A DNA stretch of 8,127 nt from CAZXMB01 sp964641715 (GTDB lineage Bacteria > Desulfobacterota > BSN033 > UBA1163): positions 1-8,127 of the forward strand of contig CAZXMB010000135.1 of the NCBI GenBank assembly GCA_964641715.1, written 5' to 3'. Within the stretch, counting starts at the first letter, position 1; each line of letters starts with the position of its first letter. Below are positions 1 to 5,498 of the stretch, piece after piece. The notes under the pieces were generated by a model. The model was not told the origin of the DNA, did no database searches, and saw only the letters and a list, made by a program, of their open reading frames with translations. The translations under genes and the position numbers were made by a program.

Positions 1-374
1 ATATACTTTACGATGTCTTCTGTGGAGGTGCCGGGTTGGAAGATCTCACGGATCCCTGCCTTTTTTAAGGCGGGAATATCATCGACCGGAATGATCCCGC
101 CGCCGAAGACAGCGATATCTTCAGCACCCCTCTCCTTGAGAATCTGGACCACCTTTGGAAAGAGGCTGTTGTGGGCACCTGAGAGGCTCGAGAGGCCTAC
201 AATGTCCACCCCCTCCTGGATGGCGGCATTGGCAATCTGTTCAGGGGTTTGCCGGATTCCTGTATAAATGACCTCCATCCCGGCATCCCGCAAGGCTCGG
301 GCAATCACCTTGGCACCCCGATCGTGGCCATCCAATCCTGGCTTTGCAATCAATACCCTTATCTTTCGGGCCAT
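1..374 (-). CDS. mcmA2: Methylmalonyl-CoA mutase small subunit, B12-binding domain (3' end cut off)
   Basis: This is the cobalamin-binding subunit of a split methylmalonyl-CoA mutase. It holds adenosylcobalamin for the large subunit during the radical interconversion of (R)-methylmalonyl-CoA and succinyl-CoA in the cytoplasm. The sequence shows a stand-alone B12-binding domain: it starts MARKIRVLIAKPGLDGHDRG, with the base-off DxHxxG signature D15-x-H17-x-x-G20 (His17 would be the lower axial cobalt ligand). An SxL motif follows at S62-S63-L64 and a glycine-rich GGG stretch at 91-93. The 124 visible residues run into the window edge with no stop. Family members of this split type are usually about 130-140 residues, so probably only about 10-20 are missing. 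The ATG at 374 is fixed by a GGAGG five bases upstream. It lies downstream of the large-subunit gene across a 141-nt gap filled mostly by an inverted-repeat element. Identification is secure; the assignment to methylmalonyl-CoA rather than another acyl-CoA mutase comes from the neighbouring large subunit. Confidence 0.95.
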   Translation of the reverse strand, partial: MARKIRVLIAKPGLDGHDRGAKVIARALRDAGMEVIYTGIRQTPEQIANAAIQEGVDIVGLSSLSGAHNSLFPKVVQILKERGAEDIAVFGGGIIPVDDIPALKKAGIREIFQPGTSTEDIVKY

Positions 375-379
375 ATGCA

Positions 380-384
380 CCTCC
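380..384 (-). promoter_or_regulatory. Shine-Dalgarno site of the mutase small subunit
   Basis: The minus strand reads GGAGG, then TGCAT, then ATG, a strong site with ideal 5-nt spacing that fixes the small-subunit start at 374. It lies only 3 nt outside the inverted-repeat element at 388-506, so a folded repeat would sit immediately upstream of the ribosome site. Confidence 0.85.
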
Positions 385-387
385 AAC

Positions 388-506
388 GAAATTGGGGACG
401 GGTTCATATTTTTAGGCAGGAGCACGTTCGTTTCAATTACTTGACGAAATTTCAATATAATCCTTCATTTCCAATTCATCAGAAATGTGAACCCGTCCCC
501 AATTTC
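388..506. repeat. REPIN/MITE-like element with perfect 19-bp inverted ends, between the mutase subunit genes
   Basis: The left end GAAATTGGGGACGGGTTCA (388-406) is the exact reverse complement of 488-506. After one mismatch an ATTT tract also matches (408-411 against 483-486). The 81-nt interior is AT-rich and has no credible ORF. TCCAA lies directly outside both ends (382-386 and 507-511, with one extra base on the left), which may be a 5-bp target duplication. The GGGGACGGGTTCA-type core resembles short palindromic repeats I associate with REP-associated tyrosine transposases in environmental bacteria; that comparison is from memory. The element lies inside the predicted mutase transcript, where the two arms would pair as a 19-bp stem. 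It could be a REPIN, a small non-autonomous transposon or a processing/stability hairpin. Confidence 0.8.
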
Positions 507-515
507 TCCAATTTC

Positions 516-2171
516 TTACCGTTCGTGATATTCTCCAAACACCTCCCGCAATGTATCCGAGATCTCACCCAAAGTAGCATAGACCTTGACCGCTTCCAGA
601 ATAGGGGGGACAATATTGTCCTTTCCCTGAGCAGCTCTCTTCAGATTGGCGAGGCTTTCCCTTACCTTGCTGTTGTCTCTCTCTTTTTTAACCCTTGTGA
701 GTTTTTCCTTCTGGTATTTTTCCACCTCGGGACGGATTCGAAGAATATCCCTGAGAGGTCCTTCTTCCACCTGAAATTGGTTCAGCCCGACAATGATCCG
801 CTTCCTGGTTTCGATCTCCTTTTGATATTGGTAAGCACTCTCCGCAATCTCCCCTTGAATAAAACCCGATTCAATGGCCTTGATCGCTCCACCCATATCT
901 TCGATTTTTTCGATATATTCCATAGCCTTCTTTTCTATTTCGTCGGTGAGGGTTTCCACTGCATAAGAACCCCCAAGAGGATCAATCATCTCGGCGACCC
1001 CGCTTTCGTAAGCGATAATCTGCTGGGTCCTCAATGCAATCCTCACGGATTCCTCCGTAGGCAAAGCATAAGCTTCATCCCTGGAGTTGGTATGGAGGGA
1101 TTGGGTTCCGCCCAATACGGCGGCCATAGCCTGAAATGCCACTCTCACCACATTGTTATCAGGCTGTTGAGCGGTGAGCGAACAACCGGCTGTCTGGGTA
1201 TGAAACCTGAGCATGCACGACTCTTCCCTCTTGGCTTTGAATCGCTCCTTCATAATCTTTGCCCATAGCCTTCGGGCCGCCCTGAATTTTGCCACTTCCT
1301 CGATGAAGTTATTGTGGCAGCAGAAGAAGAAGGCAAGTCTTGAGGCGAAGGAGTCCACATCGAGTCCTGCCCGGATCGCTGCCTCCACATAGGCAATCCC
1401 GTCGGACAGAGTGAAGGCCACTTCCTGAACCGCCGTGCATCCTGCCTCACGCATGTGGTAGCCACTGATGCTGATGGTGTTCCAGCGCGGGACGCGGTCT
1501 TTACAGAAGGCAAAGATATCGGTGACGATGCGCATGGATTCAAGGGGTGGAAAGATATAGGTTCCCCTTGCGGCATATTCTTTCAGGAGATCATTCTGGA
1601 TCGTTCCCTGAAGGACTTCGGATTTCACATTCTGCTTCTCCGCCATGGCAATATACATGGCCAGAAGGATAGCGGCTGTGGAATTGATCGTCATCGAAGT
1701 GGAGACCTTGTGAAGAGGGATACCTTCAAAAAGGATCTCCATATCCTTCAGGGTATCGATTGCGACCCCGACCTTTCCGACCTCACCCTCAGATAAGGGG
1801 TGATCAGAATCATAACCGATCTGGGTGGGTAGATCGAAGGCAACACTTAAGCCAGTCTGTCCCTGCTCAAGGAGAAATTTATAGCGTTTATTGGTTTCCT
1901 CGGCTGTTGCAAATCCGGCATATTGTCTCATGGTCCAGAGGCGGCCCCGGTACATCGTGGGCTGGACACCTCGAGTGAATGGAAATTCTCCAGGGAAGCC
2001 AAGGTCATTACAATAATCAATATCTTGGGTGTCCAAAGGAGTGTAAAGACGTTTCAATTCAATCTTGGATGTTGTTTTGAAAGAGGACTCCCGTTCAGGA
2101 GATTTGGAGAGCACTTTGTTGAGGGTTGACTTTTCCCAGCGCTCCAGTTCTTCACGAATGTTTTTGGACAT
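516..2171 (-). CDS. mcmA1: Methylmalonyl-CoA mutase large (catalytic) subunit
   Basis: This is the substrate-binding TIM-barrel subunit of adenosylcobalamin-dependent methylmalonyl-CoA mutase, 551 residues without the C-terminal B12 domain, which is encoded next door. Family landmarks are in order: FPFTRGVQPTMYRGRLWTMRQYAGF (about 63-87), GLSVAFDLPTQIGYDSDHP (107-125), GTIQNDLLKEY (189-199), SISGYHMREAG (235-245), FHTQTAG (323-329) and GGTQSLHTNSRDEA (354-367). Specificity residues point to methylmalonyl-CoA: Tyr84 in RQYAGF and Arg202 in KEYAAR align with Tyr89 and Arg207 of the Propionibacterium enzyme, whereas isobutyryl-CoA mutases carry Phe and Gln there. His239 matches the catalytic His244. 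The start is taken as the ATG at 2171, because the GTG two codons upstream forms part of its GAGGTG ribosome site. Around 277-285 the usual PRLSFF is SRLAFF and is followed by two adjacent cysteines. Repeat elements occupy both flanking gaps. Confidence 0.95.
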   Translation of the reverse strand: MSKNIREELERWEKSTLNKVLSKSPERESSFKTTSKIELKRLYTPLDTQDIDYCNDLGFPGEFPFTRGVQPTMYRGRLWTMRQYAGFATAEETNKRYKFLLEQGQTGLSVAFDLPTQIGYDSDHPLSEGEVGKVGVAIDTLKDMEILFEGIPLHKVSTSMTINSTAAILLAMYIAMAEKQNVKSEVLQGTIQNDLLKEYAARGTYIFPPLESMRIVTDIFAFCKDRVPRWNTISISGYHMREAGCTAVQEVAFTLSDGIAYVEAAIRAGLDVDSFASRLAFFFCCHNNFIEEVAKFRAARRLWAKIMKERFKAKREESCMLRFHTQTAGCSLTAQQPDNNVVRVAFQAMAAVLGGTQSLHTNSRDEAYALPTEESVRIALRTQQIIAYESGVAEMIDPLGGSYAVETLTDEIEKKAMEYIEKIEDMGGAIKAIESGFIQGEIAESAYQYQKEIETRKRIIVGLNQFQVEEGPLRDILRIRPEVEKYQKEKLTRVKKERDNSKVRESLANLKRAAQGKDNIVPPILEAVKVYATLGEISDTLREVFGEYHER

Positions 2172-2174
2172 ATT

Positions 2175-2180
2175 CACCTC
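2175..2180 (-). promoter_or_regulatory. Shine-Dalgarno site deciding the mutase large-subunit start
   Basis: The minus strand reads GAGGTG, AAT, ATG. A GTG at 2177-2175 is in frame and would add two residues, but it is itself part of the GAGGTG ribosome-binding sequence. The ATG at 2171 sits 5 nt after GAGG, which is the normal spacing, so it is the better start. Confidence 0.7.
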
Positions 2181-2266
2181 ATTGAAATGTTAAATCCGAA
2201 ACTCGAATATCGTCATGCCCAAGGCAGATCCGCCATTGGCGGAAAATCCGAAATAAATCCAAAATC

Positions 2267-2318
2267 CGAATGTCGAAATTCTAAACCCCTTTTGATAGAT
2301 TTGAATTTTAGACATTCG
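2267..2318. repeat. Stem-loop inside the composite element
   Basis: CGAATGTC (2267-2274) pairs perfectly with GACATTCG (2311-2318), and the next bases (GAAATTC at 2275-2281 and GAATTTTA at 2303-2310) extend the stem imperfectly. A loop of about 21 nt remains. No T-run follows on either strand, so it does not look like an intrinsic terminator. Confidence 0.6.
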
Positions 2319-2327
2319 TGCTTGTTT

Positions 2328-2343
2328 CGAAATCCGGATTTCG
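2328..2343. repeat. 16-bp perfect palindrome
   Basis: CGAAATCCGGATTTCG is identical to its own reverse complement. It lies 17 nt downstream of the carboxylase stop codon, inside the larger composite element. It could be a protein-binding dyad, but its sharing of the AAATCC core with the flanking direct repeats makes a repeat-family origin more likely. Confidence 0.65.
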
Positions 2344-2359
2344 TGCTTCGAGTTTCCGC

Positions 2360-3934
2360 TTACAGTGGAATATTTCCGTGTTTTCGCCAGGGGTTGGTGT
2401 CAACCTTCGTTTTCAGGATATCGAGGGCCTGAATGATTTTCGGGCGGGTCTCCTCGGGCTCGATGATCTCATCCACATAACCCAGCTCCGCTGCCTTATA
2501 AGGACTGGCGAATTTCTTTTGATATTCCTCTACCAGACGCCGTCGGGTCTCCTCCGGATCCCTTGCTCCCTTGATGTCGTTACGGAAGATAATATTGACT
2601 GCTCCATCCGCTCCCATCACTGCAATTTCTGCATTGGGATAACAGTAATTGATGTCTCCCCGGATATGTTTACTGGACATCACATCATAGGCTCCTCCGT
2701 AACCCTTTCGGGTAATGATCGTAATCTTCGGGACAGTCGCTTCACAGAAGGCATAGAGGAGCTTGGACCCGTGTCGGATGATGCCCCGCTCTTCCATGTC
2801 GATTCCAGGGAGAAAACCAGGGACATCGACGAAGGTGATGATGGGAATATTGAAACAGTCACAGAAGCGAACAAACCGGCCTGCCTTCACCGAAGAATCA
2901 GGGTCCAGAGAACCGGCCAGCCAGTTCGGTTGATTGGCAACAATCCCCGCAGGCATTCCATTAAAGCGGGCAAAGCCGACCACGATATTTTTCGCCCAAT
3001 CTTTCTGGACCTCAAGAAAATAGCCATGGTCCACTACGGCCCATATGATCTTCTTCATGTCATAGGCTTTTTTGGAATTTTCCGGCACAATATTTTTGAG
3101 GGACTCGTCCATTCGATCGGGATCGTCCGTGCAGGGGAGGAGAGGCGGTTTCTCCCGATTATTCTGCGGTAAGAATTTTAAAAGTTCCCTGATGATCCGA
3201 ATCGTATCCTCGTCATTCTCCCCTGCAAAGTGGGCTACGCCGCTCTTGTCCATATGGACTCTGGAACCTCCGAGGAGTTCAGAGGTGATCGGCCGCCCGT
3301 CTGCGGTTTCCGTCTTCTTTAAGGCGGCCCTGATGACATCAGGACCGGTGATGTGCATATAGCTTGTTTTTTTTGTCATGATGATGAAGTCCGTCATCGC
3401 AGGAGAGTAGACGGCACCTCCTGCACAGGGCCCCATAATGGCTGAGACCTGAGGAATGACACCGGAGGCAAGGACATTTCTGAGGAAGATATAAGCATAA
3501 CCTGCGAGGCTCTCCACTCCCTCCTGAATCCGGGCTCCCCCCGAGTCGTTGAGGCCAATCAAAGGGGCCCCTGTTTTGATGGCGAGATCCATCACCTTGC
3601 AGATCTTCTCAGCGAAAGCCATTCCCAGGGCGCCTCCAAAGACGGTAAAGTCCTGAGAGAAGACATAGACCAGACGTCCCTCAATCTTCCCGTATCCTGT
3701 GACCACCCCGTCCCCCCAGAACTTCTTCTTCTCCATTCCAAAATCGGTGCACCGGTGGGTGACAAATTGGTCCAGTTCAACGAAGGTCTTAGGATCGAGG
3801 AGAAGGTTAATCCGTTCACGGGCGGTCAGTTTTTCATCTTTATGCTGTTTATCAATTCTTTCCTGGCCGCCTCCCAGTAAAGCCTCAGCCCTTCTCTTCT
3901 CCAGTTCCTTTCGTATGTCATCAATTGATCCCAT
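2360..3934 (-). CDS. pccB: Propionyl-CoA carboxylase beta-type carboxyltransferase
   Basis: This is a 524-residue, full-length biotin-dependent carboxyltransferase subunit. It moves CO2 between carboxybiotin and an acyl-CoA, here most likely propionyl-CoA to methylmalonyl-CoA. Two crotonase-like halves are visible: an N-terminal one (about 10-260) with SGGARIQEG (131-139) and the oxyanion-hole segment GPCAGGAVYSPAM (168-180), and a C-terminal one (about 280-515) with FVDVPGFLPG (368-377) and KGYGGAYDVMSSKH (410-423). Asp417 in GGAYD sits where Streptomyces PccB has its propionyl-selecting Asp422 (Ile in the acetyl-type AccB). The ATG at 3934 has an AGAGGGGG site upstream, and meaB ends 38 nt before it. 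No biotin carboxylase or biotin carrier is visible, so the alpha subunit must be encoded elsewhere. The same fold is used by the alpha subunit of membrane Na+-pumping methylmalonyl-CoA decarboxylase (MmdA) and by transcarboxylase, which cannot be excluded from this subunit alone. Confidence 0.9.
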   Translation of the reverse strand: MGSIDDIRKELEKRRAEALLGGGQERIDKQHKDEKLTARERINLLLDPKTFVELDQFVTHRCTDFGMEKKKFWGDGVVTGYGKIEGRLVYVFSQDFTVFGGALGMAFAEKICKVMDLAIKTGAPLIGLNDSGGARIQEGVESLAGYAYIFLRNVLASGVIPQVSAIMGPCAGGAVYSPAMTDFIIMTKKTSYMHITGPDVIRAALKKTETADGRPITSELLGGSRVHMDKSGVAHFAGENDEDTIRIIRELLKFLPQNNREKPPLLPCTDDPDRMDESLKNIVPENSKKAYDMKKIIWAVVDHGYFLEVQKDWAKNIVVGFARFNGMPAGIVANQPNWLAGSLDPDSSVKAGRFVRFCDCFNIPIITFVDVPGFLPGIDMEERGIIRHGSKLLYAFCEATVPKITIITRKGYGGAYDVMSSKHIRGDINYCYPNAEIAVMGADGAVNIIFRNDIKGARDPEETRRRLVEEYQKKFASPYKAAELGYVDEIIEPEETRPKIIQALDILKTKVDTNPWRKHGNIPL

Positions 3935-3942
3935 GAGAGAAT

Positions 3943-3950
3943 CCCCCTCT
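3943..3950 (-). promoter_or_regulatory. Ribosome-binding site of the carboxyltransferase gene
   Basis: The minus strand carries AGAGGGGG, and 8 nt separate its last G from the ATG at 3934. It is purine-rich and correctly spaced, supporting this start. Confidence 0.65.
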
Positions 3951-3972
3951 TATCAACGGATAAATTCGAATT

Positions 3973-4926
3973 TTAACCCTCTTTTAACTCCTCGGTCATG
4001 ATCCTTTCTGCCACAGAATAAGGATCTGTTCGCCGATTCATCAGGTCTTCGATGGTCGTCTCCCATTGCCCTTCTTTTTCCATCTTTTCAATGAAGCGGG
4101 TCATCACTTCGCTCTCCAGGATATCCAGGAAAGTGGTTTTTGCTCTTTCCCGCAACTTCTTTTCCAGGCCTTTGCCCTGTTCCAGGGATTGCCTGTGGCG
4201 ATAGATCCCGTAGACTAATTCGAAGATCCCTTTTCCCAGGATGGCCTCGGTCTTGAAGATCAGAGGGTCCCAGTTATCCTCCCTCTTACGGCCCATTTCG
4301 AGGACCATCCGGAGGTCCCGTTCCATCTTATCGGCACCCTCTCGCTCACATTTATTGATCACGAAGAGGTCACCGATCTCGATAATCCCTGCCTTGATGG
4401 CCTGGATGTCATCTCCCAATCCTGGAACGAGGACAACAACGGAGGTGTGGGCGGTATTGACGATTTCCACTTCATCCTGGCCCACTCCCACCGTTTCGAC
4501 CAGGATGATATCCTTTCCCATCGCATCCATGACATTGATGATATCGTGGGTGGAACGGGAGAGCCCTCCCAGACATCCACGGGTGGCCAGGGAACGGATG
4601 AACACCCCCTCATCTGTGGCATGACGCTGCATCCGGATACGATCTCCGAGGATGGCTCCTCCGGTGAAGGGGCTGGTGGGATCCACGGCAACGATCCCGA
4701 CGCTCCGGCCTTCCTTACGGAAGATATCCACCATCTTATCCACGATGGTGGATTTACCGGAACCCGGAGGGCCGGTGATCCCGATGATGTAAGCATGTCC
4801 GGTTTTTGGGTAGAGCTCTTTGAGCTCAGAAAGGGCAGAGGGGATACGGTCATCGATATCCCTCATCAACCTGGAGGCGGCCCGGATATCCCCCTCCAAA
4901 ATTCGTTTGGCTAAAGGTGAGTCCAT
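3973..4926 (-). CDS. meaB: Methylmalonyl-CoA mutase-associated GTPase MeaB (ArgK family)
   Basis: MeaB is the cytoplasmic G-protein chaperone of methylmalonyl-CoA mutase: it gates adenosylcobalamin loading and protects the enzyme from inactivation. The 317-residue product has the family order: a helical N-terminus (LAKRILEGDIRAASRLM), a GPPGSGKS P-loop at 52-59, DPTSPFTGGAILGDRIRM (82-99), ETVGVGQDE (144-152), and a C-terminal helical dimerisation region after about 230. The guanine-specificity motif, usually NKxD, reads NKCE (191-194), a conservative but uncommon substitution. I chose the ATG at 4926, because MDSPLAKRILEGD matches the usual family N-terminus. An in-frame TTG at 4980 would add 18 residues unlike the family and would run through a well-formed promoter. 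Neither start has a good ribosome site. The carboxylase and both mutase subunits follow on the same strand, as expected for its role. Confidence 0.93.
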   Translation of the reverse strand: MDSPLAKRILEGDIRAASRLMRDIDDRIPSALSELKELYPKTGHAYIIGITGPPGSGKSTIVDKMVDIFRKEGRSVGIVAVDPTSPFTGGAILGDRIRMQRHATDEGVFIRSLATRGCLGGLSRSTHDIINVMDAMGKDIILVETVGVGQDEVEIVNTAHTSVVVLVPGLGDDIQAIKAGIIEIGDLFVINKCEREGADKMERDLRMVLEMGRKREDNWDPLIFKTEAILGKGIFELVYGIYRHRQSLEQGKGLEKKLRERAKTTFLDILESEVMTRFIEKMEKEGQWETTIEDLMNRRTDPYSVAERIMTEELKEG

Positions 4927-4935
4927 TGCGTATGG

Positions 4936-4964
4936 AATATAACAAACCTTTGAATAACTCTCAA
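4936..4964 (-). promoter_or_regulatory. Predicted sigma70-like promoter for meaB-carboxylase-mutase
   Basis: On the minus strand TTGAGA (4964-4959) and TATATT (4941-4936) are separated by exactly 17 nt; each hexamer is one base from consensus. Transcription would start around 4930-4927, leaving about 0-4 nt before the meaB ATG at 4926, so the message would be leaderless or nearly so. It lies at the end of a 154-nt non-coding gap, the widest gap not explained by repeats. AT-rich DNA can produce such matches by chance. Confidence 0.45.
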
Positions 4965-5080
4965 GTGATTTCTTAATCAAATCGATAACAATTAAACTTC
5001 CAAGATGGAAATGATTAACGGCCCCACTGGTAAGAGATGAGAAAACATAGGAAAGGCGAGTAGGTAAAAATATTTTTCGG

Positions 5081-5494
5081 CTACGGCTTAAAAGATAAAA
5101 GAATTTTTCTATCAGACTCTTCTCCTCTTTCCAGAAATTCTGCCTTTAGAGGTGTGCCTACTTTGATGTACTCGGGTTTCTTGGCATCCATACCGATGAT
5201 TCGAGCAACGGTTTTAACCCCTTCCTCCAATTCTACAACCCCAACCACATAGGGGTTATTGCGATTAAAGCCTTCTTTGGCCATATAAGGCGGAGCGACC
5301 GTGATGCTCGTAAAAGCAGCCAACTTACCAGTGCCTTTGAACTGCATCCATTGCATATCTCTTCCGGAACAAGATGTACAGATTAGACGTGGAGGTAGTG
5401 ACAGAGCACCACATTTTTTACATTTCGAGCCCATAATTTTTCGCTCATTGATGAACTGCTCATAAGATGTATCATTGAAAGGCTTCTCGTCCAC
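5081..5494 (-). CDS. DUF35 zinc-ribbon/OB-fold protein, thiolase partner
   Basis: This is a small acyl-CoA-associated protein of 137 residues. An N-terminal helix precedes a rubredoxin-like zinc ribbon with two CxxC pairs (Cys25, Cys28, Cys39, Cys42, in SKCKKCGALSLPPRLICTSC), then an OB-fold from about 50 to 135 (GTGKLAAFTSITVAPPYM onward). In the archaeal thiolase/HMG-CoA synthase complex and in the bacterial BbsA-BbsB thiolase, a DUF35 protein binds the thiolase and helps pass or bind acyl-CoA. The upstream thiolase gene makes the same partnership likely here. The start is the GTG at 5494, 4 nt after the thiolase stop and 8 nt after an AGGAG that lies within the last thiolase codons. A further in-frame GTG at 5548 would force a 50-nt overlap and add an unrelated extension. 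No HMG-CoA synthase is present, so a sterol/isoprenoid role is not indicated. The exact acyl substrate is unknown. Confidence 0.9.
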   Translation of the reverse strand: MDEKPFNDTSYEQFINERKIMGSKCKKCGALSLPPRLICTSCSGRDMQWMQFKGTGKLAAFTSITVAPPYMAKEGFNRNNPYVVGVVELEEGVKTVARIIGMDAKKPEYIKVGTPLKAEFLERGEESDRKILLSFKP

Positions 5495-5498
5495 TTTT

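Larger units (their letters stand above)
2198..2356. repeat. Composite palindromic intergenic element between carboxylase and mutase genes
   Basis: About 159 nt bounded by a perfect 10-bp inverted repeat: GAAACTCGAA at 2198-2207 and its reverse complement at 2347-2356. Inside are a TCCGCC/GGCGGA hairpin (2229-2234 with 2238-2243), an 8-bp inverted repeat CGAATGTC/GACATTCG (2267-2274 with 2311-2318) and a 16-bp perfect palindrome (2328-2343). The 9-mer AAATCCGAA occurs three times in direct orientation at 2192-2200, 2244-2252 and 2262-2270. There is no coding signal; reading frames through it are shadows. The style is that of a dispersed palindromic repeat, but copy number cannot be judged from one window, so the exact boundaries are tentative. 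Confidence 0.7.

Noticed and set aside
249..1268. 339-codon open frame on the plus strand
   Set aside because: It lies antisense to the conserved mutase large subunit. Its translation is Phe/Leu/His/Pro-rich with no family features, typical of a mirror frame.
2318..3172. 284-codon plus-strand open frame
   Set aside because: It is opposite the well-conserved carboxyltransferase gene and begins in the repeat element; no domain or ribosome site is seen.
3962..3973. AAATTCGAATTT palindrome at the end of meaB
   Set aside because: It is a short AT-rich 12-mer overlapping the stop codon. It resembles the core of the nearby repeat family but is too short to call.
4927..4980. Longer MeaB starting from TTG at 4980
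   Set aside because: The extra 18 residues do not look like a MeaB N-terminus, there is no ribosome site, and the segment holds the predicted promoter.
5066..5077. AAAAATATTTTT palindrome just after the DUF35 stop, considered as a terminator
   Set aside because: It has only A-T pairs and no GC stem before a U-tract, so it is too weak to call an intrinsic terminator.
4981..5080. Cobalamin riboswitch in the leader region upstream of meaB
   Set aside because: I looked for a B12-box-like segment and the multi-stem layout and saw neither; the gap is also too short for a full element.
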